Below are positions 16,148 through 23,037 of a DNA stretch of 30,745 bases, in pieces. A model generated the notes under the pieces. It ran no database searches. It was not told the DNA's origin and saw only the letters and a list, made by a program, of their open reading frames with translations. Within the stretch, counting starts at the first letter, position 1. The number at the start of each line of letters is the position of its first letter. Made by a program: the position numbers and the translations under genes. This DNA is from Bacillus pseudomycoides DSM 12442 (GTDB taxonomy: Bacteria; Bacillota; Bacilli; Bacillales; Bacillaceae_G), in NCBI RefSeq assembly GCF_000161455.1, contig NZ_CM000745.1:2187954-2218698 (forward strand). The letters are read 5' to 3'.

Positions 16148-17086
16148 TTATTTACTAATAGAGGTATTCTTTTCTTTTATATGAATTCCTTTTTTACCTA
16201 GGAAGTTTGTACCTACTATACCAAGAACAATCATTATGGTCCCAACGATATGATAGTATGCAATTTGTTCGTGTAAGAATAATACTCCTGCAATAATTGT
16301 AATAAGTGTAGATAGATTACTAAAGACACTCATTTTAGCTGCTTCCATATAAGACAATGAATAATTTAATAAAAATGCTGTTAGCAAAGAAGACAATAAT
16401 CCTAAATATAAAATAGATATAAGAAATGTTCCGTTTGTAAATGGTTTAAAGTATATATTTACAGTACCTTCATTCATATGTTCAATGATAGCGATTAAAT
16501 TGAAACTAAGAAACCCAATCATTGTCATCATATATGTTAAGTCTATTAACTTAAATTTCTTTGTCATTTTTTGTGCTAAAACATTGTAGCAAGCAGATGA
16601 TAACGCTGATAGCAGAATAAAAGCAACTCCTATAAAACCAGTCTCATGAGTTCCTGTGCCATTCATAACAAATATATAAATAACACCAATTACAGAAATG
16701 AGTACAGATATTTTTTGCCATGCATTTGTAAATTCTTTTAAAAAGTAAGAAGCGAAAATCATTGTGAATATCGGAATGACAGCTTGGATAATCCCAGCTT
16801 CAGACGAGCTTGTATATACTAAGCCGACAGCCTGGAACGCAAAGAATAATGCTGGGTAAAAGATTGCTAGTGGTAAAAGTGAAAGTATGTTTTTAAATGA
16901 AATATTTAATTTTACAAAACCAAAAATGATAGGAATAGTTGCTATTAAAAAAGCAACTGTAAAACGGTGTGCAAGTGTATCGAGAGGAGTTGTAACCGTT
17001 AATGCTAATTTCACAAACATAAATGAAAATCCGATAATAAAGGCATATACTAATGCGGCTGTATATGCTTTAGTTGTGTTTTTCAT
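16148..17086 (-). CDS. EamA/DMT family transporter
   Basis: Integral membrane protein of 312 residues with about ten hydrophobic helices in two homologous halves, the drug/metabolite transporter (EamA) pattern. The first half begins AALVYAFIIGFSFMFVKLAL with TPLDTLAHRFTVAF. The C-terminal half ends with LGLLSSLLTAFLLNYSLSYM, then FSNLSTLITIIAGVLFLHEQ, the family's second-repeat signature. Members export amino acids, nucleosides, drugs or other metabolites. It is first gene of an operon with the M3 peptidase and divergent from a MocR regulator, the classic arrangement of a regulator with its target exporter. GAGGTGAAATT precedes the ATG. Confidence 0.9.
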   Translation of the reverse strand: MKNTTKAYTAALVYAFIIGFSFMFVKLALTVTTPLDTLAHRFTVAFLIATIPIIFGFVKLNISFKNILSLLPLAIFYPALFFAFQAVGLVYTSSSEAGIIQAVIPIFTMIFASYFLKEFTNAWQKISVLISVIGVIYIFVMNGTGTHETGFIGVAFILLSALSSACYNVLAQKMTKKFKLIDLTYMMTMIGFLSFNLIAIIEHMNEGTVNIYFKPFTNGTFLISILYLGLLSSLLTAFLLNYSLSYMEAAKMSVFSNLSTLITIIAGVLFLHEQIAYYHIVGTIMIVLGIVGTNFLGKKGIHIKEKNTSISK

Positions 17087-17120
17087 AATTTCACCTCATA
17101 TAATTGATTTACTACTGGCC

Positions 17121-17193
17121 AGTATATGTACATGGTAATCTTTCTGAATCGGTGCTACAATGTGAACAAATACAAACTGTACCGGTACAAAAT
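17121..17193 (-). promoter_or_regulatory. Operator-promoter of the EamA/M3-peptidase operon
   Basis: Reading on the minus strand: a 19-mer ATTTTGTACCGGTACAGTT (17193-17175) holding the perfect palindrome TGTACCGGTACA (17178-17189), then 11 nt, ACATTGT (17163-17157), 8 nt, TTCAGA as a possible -35, 16 nt, and TATACT (17126-17121) as -10. The same 19-mer and the same spacing occur before the arylamine N-acetyltransferase at 27582-27654. The upstream location suggests activator binding. On the plus strand a TACAAT (17156-17161) that could be the -10 of the MocR gene overlaps the ACATTGT box, allowing autoregulation (inference). Confidence 0.65.
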
Positions 17194-17211
17194 GGACGTT
17201 GAGGTGTAATC

Positions 17212-18582
17212 ATGTATAAATATTTAAATGTATTAAATGATTTAGAAAGCATGATTCAAAAAGGAGAGATAAAAGAAGGTAGGAAATTACCGTCTATACG
17301 TTCACTCGTATCACAATATGAGTGCAACAAAGCAACCATTATACGTGCACTTCATGAATTAGAGAAGCGCCATATTATTTATTCCGTACCTCAAAGTGGA
17401 TATTATGTGGTGAAAAAAATGGGGGATTATGAAGAAGATGAAACAGAGAATTTTGATTTTGCATCTTCAGCTCCAGATCCTGATGTATTTCCTTACTTAG
17501 ATTTTCAACATTGTATTAATAAGGCAATTGATACGTATAAGAATGATTTGTTTATATATGGTACACCTAAAGGGCTGCCATCTTTAATTTCAATTGTGCA
17601 AAAACAACTAGCGAACTATCAAGTTTTCGCAAAAGAAGAAAATATCTTTATCACCTCAGGAGTGCAGCAAGCTCTAGTTATATTAACTTCAATACCCTTT
17701 CCAAATCAAAATGAAACGATACTTATTGAGCAACCGAGTTATCACTTATTTATTGAATATCTAGAAACAAATCGTACTCCTGTAATCGGAATAAAACGCA
17801 CTGCTAAAGGTATTCATTTATTTGAGTTAGAAAAGATATTTCGAACGGGAAAGATAAAATTCTTTTATACCATCCCAAGATTTCATCATCCACTCGGCAC
17901 TTCATATTCTAAGAAGGAAAAAGAAAAGATTATTTCTCTCGCAAAGAAATACAATGTATTTATAGTAGAAGATGATTATTTAGCAGATTTAGAACAAAAC
18001 CCAAAGGTAGATCCACTATATAGTTACGATAATTCTTCACATGTAATCTATCTAAAAAGTTATTCGAAGATTATTTTCCCTGGATTACGTGTAGGTGTGG
18101 CAGTTATTCCTGCTTCTATTGCAGAAGCGTTTCATAAATATAAAAAGCTATTAGATATTGATAGTTCAATGATTTCCCAAGCTGCTTTAGAAATTTACAT
18201 AAAAAGCGGGATGTTTGAACGACACAAACAAAAAATCCAATTGTCATATTACGCTAGATCTAAGGCGTTATCTGGAGCATTAGAAGAAGCTTATAAAGAA
18301 AATCAACATCTGTTTTGTAAAACAGAAAGCAAAATAGGAATACATACGTGCTTATCATTACATAAAAGTATTGTCACGGAAACGCTTATTAAAAACTTAG
18401 GGCAAAATCAAATATTTATAGAGACTGTTGATAAAAATTATTTGTCTTCTTTCCGTAAAGAAAAACTTTTAAAACTGAATGTATCAAATATGAAAGAAGA
18501 TAAAATTAGGATAGGAATTCATAGAGTAATCGAGGAAATGAAACAAGTAAATCGTGTAGATTTCCATTTTAAGAAAGACTAA
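17212..18582 (+). CDS. MocR-family transcriptional regulator (GntR HTH plus aminotransferase domain)
   Basis: Regulator of 456 residues. The N-terminal GntR winged helix (about 1-70) contains IKEGRKLPSIRSLVSQYECN and KATIIRALHELEKRHIIY. An aminotransferase fold I domain follows from about 80. The PLP lysine is Lys286 in LKSYSKIIFPGLRVGV and the pyridine-nitrogen Asp lies in IVEDDYLADL. The motif usually reading Q-N-P-T-G is HHPLG (IPRFHHPLGTSYS), so the Asn that contacts the PLP hydroxyl is His; effector chemistry may be unusual. It is divergent from the EamA/M3-peptidase operon and probably controls it, plus the arylamine N-acetyltransferase, through TGTACCGGTACA sites (inference from a shared motif). 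GAGGTG precedes the ATG. Confidence 0.9.
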   Translation: MYKYLNVLNDLESMIQKGEIKEGRKLPSIRSLVSQYECNKATIIRALHELEKRHIIYSVPQSGYYVVKKMGDYEEDETENFDFASSAPDPDVFPYLDFQHCINKAIDTYKNDLFIYGTPKGLPSLISIVQKQLANYQVFAKEENIFITSGVQQALVILTSIPFPNQNETILIEQPSYHLFIEYLETNRTPVIGIKRTAKGIHLFELEKIFRTGKIKFFYTIPRFHHPLGTSYSKKEKEKIISLAKKYNVFIVEDDYLADLEQNPKVDPLYSYDNSSHVIYLKSYSKIIFPGLRVGVAVIPASIAEAFHKYKKLLDIDSSMISQAALEIYIKSGMFERHKQKIQLSYYARSKALSGALEEAYKENQHLFCKTESKIGIHTCLSLHKSIVTETLIKNLGQNQIFIETVDKNYLSSFRKEKLLKLNVSNMKEDKIRIGIHRVIEEMKQVNRVDFHFKKD

Positions 18583-18604
18583 CACTTCATATAGGAGGTT
18601 TATT

Positions 18605-18952
18605 ATGAAGAAAAACATAATAGCCTTGTTGATATGTATTATCGTAGGAACCGGAGTGATAGTAATGGTTATGTATAATAAAGGAAGTGAAAATTGTAAA
18701 GGGGTTGCTATTCATATAAAGTCAGTTATTGTAGATGGCAACAACCTTTCTATATCGAATGTTAAAGTTTATGCAGACTCAATCGTAAATAAAGAACTTG
18801 CTATTTCAAATTCACAAGGTGAGTTCGAATTTTACACTGGTGTTTGTGGTAAGATTACGCTACAATTTGTTACTCCGGATGAGGAAATATATACAAAAAA
18901 GTATGATAGAGAGCATGTACCTAAATTAATTAGACTGGAAAATAAACATTAA
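18605..18952 (+). CDS. Small membrane-anchored protein with carboxypeptidase-regulatory-like domain
   Basis: Protein of 115 residues. A lysine-rich start and hydrophobic segment at about 5-25 (IIALLICIIVGTGVIVMVMY) suggest a membrane anchor or uncleaved signal. The rest resembles a small Ig-like / CarboxypepD_reg beta-sandwich: VDGNNLSISNVKVYADS, then SNSQGEFEFYTGVCGKITLQ. That domain is often a carbohydrate- or protein-binding module, but no function can be assigned. AGGAGGT precedes the ATG. It sits 22 bases after the MocR gene and 12 before the SDR, so the three may be co-transcribed. Confidence 0.75.
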   Translation: MKKNIIALLICIIVGTGVIVMVMYNKGSENCKGVAIHIKSVIVDGNNLSISNVKVYADSIVNKELAISNSQGEFEFYTGVCGKITLQFVTPDEEIYTKKYDREHVPKLIRLENKH

Positions 18953-18964
18953 GGAGAATTGTAT

Positions 18965-19843
18965 ATGAAACCATTACAAGGAAAAGTCGCAGTTGTAGCT
19001 GGTGCAACGCGTGGTGCTGGAAGAGGTATTGCAATGATGCTTGGTGAAGCAGGAGCAACTGTGTATGTAACAGGAAGAAGTACAAAGGGTAATTTATCAT
19101 CAATGGGAAGAACAGAAACGATTGAAGAAACAGCAGAGCTTGTTACAAAACAAGGAGGAAAGGGGATTTCCGTACGTGTAGATCACACAGTGGAAGAGGA
19201 TATTAAAGCATTATTTACAAAAATTCAAGATGAACAAAACGGCAAACTTGATATTTTAGTAAATGATGTTTGGGGCGGAGATCCGCTTACTGAATGGGGA
19301 AAACCATTTTGGGAACATGACTTACATAATGGATTACTTATGCAACAACGTGCTGTCCATTCACACATGATGACAAGTTACTATAGTACCCCCCTAATGG
19401 TGAACAATAAGAAGGGACTTGTAATTGAAATTACAGATGGTGTCGATTATCAGTACCGTGGTAACCTATATTATAGCTTAGCAAAAATCTCAACCATCCA
19501 TTTGGCAGAAGCAATGGCGAAAGATTTAGAGGAACATCATATTACTGCTGTTGCGGTAAGCCCTGGATTTCTCCGTTCGGAAGCAATGTTAGATTTATTT
19601 GGTGTAACAGAAGAAAATTGGCAAGAAGGTGCAAAGAAAGATCCACACTTTATCGCATCTGAAACACCTTTCTTTATTGGTAGAGCAATCGCTGCTTTAG
19701 CAAGTGATTCGAACGTTCATAATAAAACAGGAAAAGCCCTTAGTTCTTGGGGGTTAGCGAGAGAATATGGATTTAAAGATATTGATGGAAGACAACCTGA
19801 TTGGGGAAAATATTTTGAAGAGAATGTTTTAAAAGGACAATGA
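18965..19843 (+). CDS. SDR family oxidoreductase
   Basis: Classical-type short-chain dehydrogenase of 292 residues, predicted cytoplasmic and NAD(P)-dependent. The cofactor loop GATRGAGRG is near 13-21 and ILVNDVWGG near 98-105 replaces the usual N-A-G. The catalytic pair is Tyr170-x-x-x-Lys174 in NLYYSLAKIS. The position of the usual catalytic Ser, 13 residues before the Tyr, appears to be Thr (EITDG). VSPGFLRSEAML matches the family's P-G loop. ATG 18965 is chosen because AAGGAGAA stands six bases upstream; a TTG at 18959 is in frame but too close. The substrate is unknown. Confidence 0.88.
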   Translation: MKPLQGKVAVVAGATRGAGRGIAMMLGEAGATVYVTGRSTKGNLSSMGRTETIEETAELVTKQGGKGISVRVDHTVEEDIKALFTKIQDEQNGKLDILVNDVWGGDPLTEWGKPFWEHDLHNGLLMQQRAVHSHMMTSYYSTPLMVNNKKGLVIEITDGVDYQYRGNLYYSLAKISTIHLAEAMAKDLEEHHITAVAVSPGFLRSEAMLDLFGVTEENWQEGAKKDPHFIASETPFFIGRAIAALASDSNVHNKTGKALSSWGLAREYGFKDIDGRQPDWGKYFEENVLKGQ

Positions 19844-19859
19844 GTATTGTATAAAATGA

Positions 19860-19904
19860 AATGAAGACTAAGAACCATGTATATATCGGTTCTTAGTCTT
19901 CATT
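19860..19904 (+). terminator. Terminator after SDR gene
   Basis: Perfect 17-bp inverted repeat AATGAAGACTAAGAACC / GGTTCTTAGTCTTCATT with an 11-nt loop, 16 bases beyond the stop codon, followed by TTCGTTTG. Confidence 0.8.
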
Positions 19905-19986
19905 TTCGTTTGTATAAAAATTTTTGCTGCATCTTCATTCCTTCCAACGGTGGACAAAAGGTTGTTAAATATTGTTACGCTTTAGA

Positions 19987-20014
19987 ACTTTTTAAAACTC
20001 ATATCCATAATATA
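19987..20014 (+). promoter_or_regulatory. Sigma-K-like promoter
   Basis: AC (19987-19988), 17-nt spacer, CATAATATA (20006-20014) fits the AC-N16/17-CATANNNTA sigma-K pattern. It stands 39 bases before the next start codon. The motif is short, so support comes from the spore-related neighbour. Confidence 0.4.
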
Positions 20015-20052
20015 TAAAACAGTGTGTGGATGATTATATAAGAGGGAGTTGA

Positions 20053-20289
20053 ATGAATATGAATGTTCCATATTTTAACAATGAAATTCGAGTTCCTGCT
20101 GTAACATATACTTCAGCACAAGGTACACTTCAATCTGTTCAGCAGGCATTACAAGCGCAGGTACAAACAATGCAGATGCAAGGTATGCATTTTGACTATC
20201 CGTCTGTACAATATTATTATCCTACGTATATGACTCAGAATGGGATATATTTTTCAACAATTCCAATTGGTGCTGTGTACAATTTATAA
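20053..20289 (+). CDS. Small Gln/Tyr-rich protein, probable spore protein
   Basis: Protein of 78 residues that I do not recognise. The centre is a Gln/Met-rich helix (LQSVQQALQAQVQTMQMQGM), followed by a Tyr-rich segment (FDYPSVQYYYPTYMTQNG) like those of spore coat or exosporium proteins. There is no signal peptide and no Cys. AGAGGGAG precedes the ATG. A sigma-K-like promoter upstream and the convergent GerPA/GerPF-family gene suggest mother-cell expression late in sporulation; this is inference. Confidence 0.6.
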   Translation: MNMNVPYFNNEIRVPAVTYTSAQGTLQSVQQALQAQVQTMQMQGMHFDYPSVQYYYPTYMTQNGIYFSTIPIGAVYNL

Positions 20290-20315
20290 AACTGATTTTA
20301 TTACTCTTAATAAAA

Positions 20316-20531
20316 TTAAGCTGTTCCAACTTGATTTTGATCTGCAACATCAGAATCAAATGTATTCGTTGCACTCACACCGTTAAAGGTATTAGTTACA
20401 AAAGCAACATTAGATGATCCTGAACCATTATAGGCTTTTGTATTCTCTTTCGGAGAAACATTATAGAAATCACCTAAGTTAAAAGAACCGTTACTATTTT
20501 GAACAACAAGATTTCCGACAACAGAGGGCAT
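20316..20531 (-). CDS. GerPA/GerPF family spore germination protein
   Basis: Protein of 71 residues. The start MPSVVGNLVVQNSNGSFNLG followed by DFYNVSPKENTKAYNGSGSS is the signature of the GerPA/GerPF family, small coat-associated proteins that help germinants reach their receptors. The C-terminal half is Asn/Thr-rich (FVTNTFNGVSATNTFDSD). It lies outside a gerPABCDEF operon, as single paralogues often do. The ATG at 20531 is preferred over an in-frame GTG nine bases upstream because AGGTGAAG is placed for it. A sigma-K-like promoter lies upstream. Confidence 0.87.
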   Translation of the reverse strand: MPSVVGNLVVQNSNGSFNLGDFYNVSPKENTKAYNGSGSSNVAFVTNTFNGVSATNTFDSDVADQNQVGTA

Positions 20532-20570
20532 AGTCTTCACCTACTTTATTAGATTAGGGATTGTTAAAGT

Positions 20571-20597
20571 CACTATATGATTTATTTTTGTAAAAGT
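20571..20597 (-). promoter_or_regulatory. Sigma-K-like promoter for the GerPA/GerPF-family gene
   Basis: On the minus strand, AC (20597-20596), 16-nt spacer, then CATATAGTG (20579-20571), close to CATANNNTA with one mismatch. It stands about 40 bases before the start codon. Confidence 0.35.
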
Positions 20598-20896
20598 GCA
20601 GCTTAGCATAAAGCGAATTTGAGCGGAAGAGAAATGTATCGTATGAACCAAAGACATCATTGAACAAAAAATGCATAGATTTGTGGAATTGAGATGGACT
20701 CTTTTTTATTAATATTTCGTGCTATTTTGATAAATGCATTAAGAAAAAACATTGATAAGATTCCATTAACCCAAGAAAATGTAGTTATCGTTGTACATCT
20801 AAAAGCGATAAATCTATTTATAGTAAAAACGTGCAAGCTGTTTTCTATCAAATGAATAAAATACATTATTTAATGAATAGGGAAGTGAACTATACT
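20598..20896. other. Non-coding stretch before the CHRD gene
   Basis: About 300 bases. Short open segments exist on both strands, including one of 69 codons on the minus strand, but none has a ribosome binding site or protein-like text I can support. The frame of the CHRD protein is itself open upstream of its likely start. Confidence 0.4.
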
Positions 20897-21304
20897 TTGT
20901 CTAAATGTTTTTTAACTAGATTAACAGGGCGAGAAAAAGTGCCTCTTGTAAAAACAGATGCTTGCGGTTTAGTACTATTTAGATTTAATACTGATTTTAC
21001 AGGACTTCGATTTAAATTGGTGCTTAATGATATAGAAATATTGACTGCTGTTCACATTCATCTAGGGACGCGAGGCGAAAATGGTCAGGTTGTCGCATTT
21101 CTTTTTGGACCAGTAACGCGTGGTATTAGTGTCAATAGAGGAGTGGTAACGGGAATAATTGTAGAAAGTGACCTTACTGGTCCTTTACAAGGTATGTCCT
21201 TGTTAGAACTAGCAAGAAAGATGGAAATCGGCAATTCGTATGTAAACGCTCATACGGAAAACCACCCAAACGGAGAAATTCGAGGGCAAATAAAAAGGTT
21301 TTAA
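20897..21304 (+). CDS. CHRD domain protein
   Basis: Protein of about 135 residues matching the CHRD (chordin-like) domain, a beta-rich domain of unknown role in bacteria. The order of motifs is FLTRLTGREKVPLVKTDACG, then GLVLFRFN, AVHIHLGTRGENGQVVAFLF, and the C-terminal YVNAHTENHPNGEIRGQI; the paired histidines and N-P-x-G-E-I-R-G ending are typical. The TTG at 20897 is chosen because the CHRD core starts there and AGGGAAGTGA lies seven bases upstream; in-frame starts at 20831, 20852 and 20873 would add unmatched residues. No signal peptide is seen. The location beside spore genes is suggestive only. Confidence 0.75.
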   Translation: MSKCFLTRLTGREKVPLVKTDACGLVLFRFNTDFTGLRFKLVLNDIEILTAVHIHLGTRGENGQVVAFLFGPVTRGISVNRGVVTGIIVESDLTGPLQGMSLLELARKMEIGNSYVNAHTENHPNGEIRGQIKRF

Positions 21305-21375
21305 TCTTTCTTAACTGTATATAGTCTGTTCTTACAGGTTATAATTCCATATTTTTATTCCTTATAAGTATGATG

Positions 21376-21415
21376 ACAAAAACCTTTAGCCATAATTATG
21401 ACTAAAGGTTTTTGT
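21376..21415. terminator. Terminator after CHRD gene
   Basis: Inverted repeat ACAAAAACCTTTAG / CTAAAGGTTTTTGT (14 bp) with a 12-nt inner part that is itself palindromic (CATAATTATG). Confidence 0.8.
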
Positions 21416-21463
21416 TGTGGGGAAATTTATATAGAACCAATAATTTTTAAGGAGGTAAAGTTC

Positions 21464-21565
21464 ATGGAAGATAATAAAAAATCAATTCTCGCTTTTATAG
21501 TGTTATTTCTAGGTTTAGTGTTCATTGTTGGAGGGATGGTTTATAGTTTGTGGGGACCATTTTAA
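21464..21565 (+). CDS. 33-residue single-pass membrane microprotein
   Basis: Short ORF encoding MEDNKKSILAFIVLFLGLVF and then IVGGMVYSLWGPF. It has a near-ideal ribosome binding site (AAGGAGGTAAAG, 7-8 bases before ATG). It has a polar charged N-terminus, one transmembrane helix from about 8 to 29 and a short W-G-P-F tail. It lies between a terminator and the PAP2 phosphatase gene, so it starts a new transcript, perhaps with that gene. The family is not recognised; small membrane proteins like this often regulate larger membrane partners (inference). Confidence 0.7.
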   Translation: MEDNKKSILAFIVLFLGLVFIVGGMVYSLWGPF

Positions 21566-21676
21566 ATTCATTGGTGAACAATTGCCACCTAGGCAATTCA
21601 GTCATAAACTGTTTTCCATTTTTTATTAGTTAATGGACTTTATATATCATTTCAGAAATAAAGGAGAACATTTATA

Positions 21677-22231
21677 ATGAATTATATGCTGTTTAAGGTT
21701 ATAAATCGTCTTGCTGGACGAGGAACTACTATGGATGCGATAATGGTTTTTCTTTCACAGAAGACGCGTTATCTATACCTTTTCATATTAATATTTATGT
21801 GGTTTAGAAACAATTTCTACAAAAAAATTATTTTGTATGCAGGAATTTCAGCAGGAGTTACTTTATTTATAAACCGTATCATCCAACTTTTTTATTTTAA
21901 ACCTCGTCCTTTTATTTTCCATCGAATTCGTTTGCTTATCCCATCAAAGAGTAATTCCTCATTTCCAAGTAAACATACTGCCTTAGCTTTTGCTGTAGCG
22001 ACTTCCGTTTTACTTCGTGAACGTTTAATTGGCTCTATTATGTGGTTATTAGCAGTTTTGACAGGTTTTTCACGTATTTGGGTAGGACATCATTATCCAT
22101 TTGACATAATCGGGAGTGCTGTTATAGGTAGTCTAACAAGTGTGATTATTGATAAGAATACATATACATTTCAGTCTCTTATTACTTGGATTATAAATAT
22201 ATATTCATCGTTCACAAAATTATTTAAATGA
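21677..22231 (+). CDS. PAP2 family phosphatase, BcrC-like undecaprenyl-diphosphatase
   Basis: Integral membrane phosphatase of 184 residues. The three PAP2 motifs are present: Lys75-Pro-Arg77-Pro (FYFKPRPF), SFPSKHTA with His100 (usually PSGH or PSDH), and SRIWVGHHYPFD with Arg133, His139 and Asp143. Five to six hydrophobic helices surround them. The length and the extracellular-facing motif order fit BcrC-type enzymes that recycle undecaprenyl pyrophosphate for cell-wall synthesis and give bacitracin tolerance. Other PAP2 substrates cannot be excluded. AAAGGAGAAC precedes the ATG. Its stop overlaps the start of a 49-codon ORF. Confidence 0.87.
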   Translation: MNYMLFKVINRLAGRGTTMDAIMVFLSQKTRYLYLFILIFMWFRNNFYKKIILYAGISAGVTLFINRIIQLFYFKPRPFIFHRIRLLIPSKSNSSFPSKHTALAFAVATSVLLRERLIGSIMWLLAVLTGFSRIWVGHHYPFDIIGSAVIGSLTSVIIDKNTYTFQSLITWIINIYSSFTKLFK

Positions 22232-22377
22232 AAAAAAAGAAAAATTCCCTATGTCATTCTTGGGAATTGTACCAAATAAAAAGAGAACATCCGCTTCTTT
22301 TGTTTTATGGAGTAGAGCAAGAGAAGGCACAAATTGAAAATCTCTTTTGGAATTTTAAAAAATCTAGTAAGGATTGA
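22228..22377 (+). CDS. Small hypothetical protein overlapping the PAP2 gene
   Basis: ORF of 49 codons starting in an ATGA overlap with the PAP2 stop codon, a sign of translational coupling. It encodes MKKKKNSLCHSWELYQIKRE, then HPLLLFYGVEQEKAQIENLF and WNFKKSSKD: charged, Trp-containing, coding-like text without a membrane segment. A strong terminator begins eight bases after the stop. No separate ribosome binding site is visible. I do not recognise the family; it could also be the remnant of a longer gene. Confidence 0.5.
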   Translation: MKKKKNSLCHSWELYQIKREHPLLLFYGVEQEKAQIENLFWNFKKSSKD

Positions 22378-22384
22378 CTAGAAT

Positions 22385-22436
22385 AACTAAAAACAAGTAC
22401 ATGCTAGGGAGTGCTAGTATATACTTGTTTTTAGTT
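22385..22436 (+). terminator. Terminator after PAP2 and small ORF
   Basis: Perfect 15-bp inverted repeat AACTAAAAACAAGTA / TACTTGTTTTTAGTT around a 22-nt loop, followed by TTTA. Confidence 0.75.
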
Positions 22437-22516
22437 TTTAGGAACTGTGTGAACAATAAAGAATTTAATTAATGGTAATGTTATTCATAAATTAGCATTA
22501 AAGGAATGGATTGTTG

Positions 22517-23014
22517 ATGAATATTTTTTTTGAAAGCATAATTTTAATTGTTACGGGTATCCTCGCTTTAAAATTAACCGGAAGTAAATCAATTAATCAG
22601 ATGACAAGAGCTGAAATTATTATCGTTGTCTCTATTGGGCGTATTATTGTAGAACCAGTGCTAAGTAGAAAAGTAGGACCGTCTATCCTTGCTGCTTGTA
22701 TATTTTCAGGTGTTTTATTTATTATTCATTATGTAGAAATGAAATCAAGAGGGATGGAACAATTTTTAAATGGTAATAGCATTGTTATTGTTGAAAATGG
22801 AGAAATTTTGAAAAATAATTTGAGACGTACGAAAATGACAGAACAGCAACTGCTGATGTATTTAAGAGAACAAGGAATTCATGATATTAAAACATTACAA
22901 CAAGCAACGGCGGAACCGAACGGTCGCGTTGGTTATCAACTAACAGCTGGAGCACAACCAGTTACTTGCGAAATGTTAGAAAAGATATTGCACCAATACA
23001 ACCTGAAAAAGTAG
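22517..23014 (+). CDS. DUF421 (YetF-like) membrane protein
   Basis: Protein of about 165 residues of the DUF421/YetF family. Three hydrophobic helices occupy about 5-80, with the family segment LKLTGSKSINQMTRAEIIIV (family pattern G-x-K-x-x-x-Q-M-x). The soluble C-terminal domain contains FLNGNSIVIVENGEILKNNL, then MTEQQLLMYLREQGIHD as in YetF. The function is unknown; some homologues are linked to spore or redox biology. ATG 22517 follows two in-frame TTG codons at 22511 and 22514, and the AAAGGA site would fit TTG 22511 better, so the start is uncertain by two residues. The stop codon directly abuts the stop of the convergent MocR gene. Confidence 0.85.
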   Translation: MNIFFESIILIVTGILALKLTGSKSINQMTRAEIIIVVSIGRIIVEPVLSRKVGPSILAACIFSGVLFIIHYVEMKSRGMEQFLNGNSIVIVENGEILKNNLRRTKMTEQQLLMYLREQGIHDIKTLQQATAEPNGRVGYQLTAGAQPVTCEMLEKILHQYNLKK

Positions 23015-23037
23015 TTAATATGGAGATATATTAACTA
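23012..23037 (+). terminator. Terminator embedded in the convergent gene's 3' end
   Basis: 10-bp inverted repeat TAGTTAATAT / ATATTAACTA with a 6-nt loop, followed by TTTTTTT on the plus strand. It begins at the DUF421 stop codon and lies within the last codons of the minus-strand MocR gene. Confidence 0.7.

Noticed and set aside
20657..20866. 69-codon minus-strand ORF upstream of the CHRD gene
   Set aside because: No ribosome binding site, no recognisable family, and it overlaps the open upstream part of the CHRD frame; not supported as a gene.
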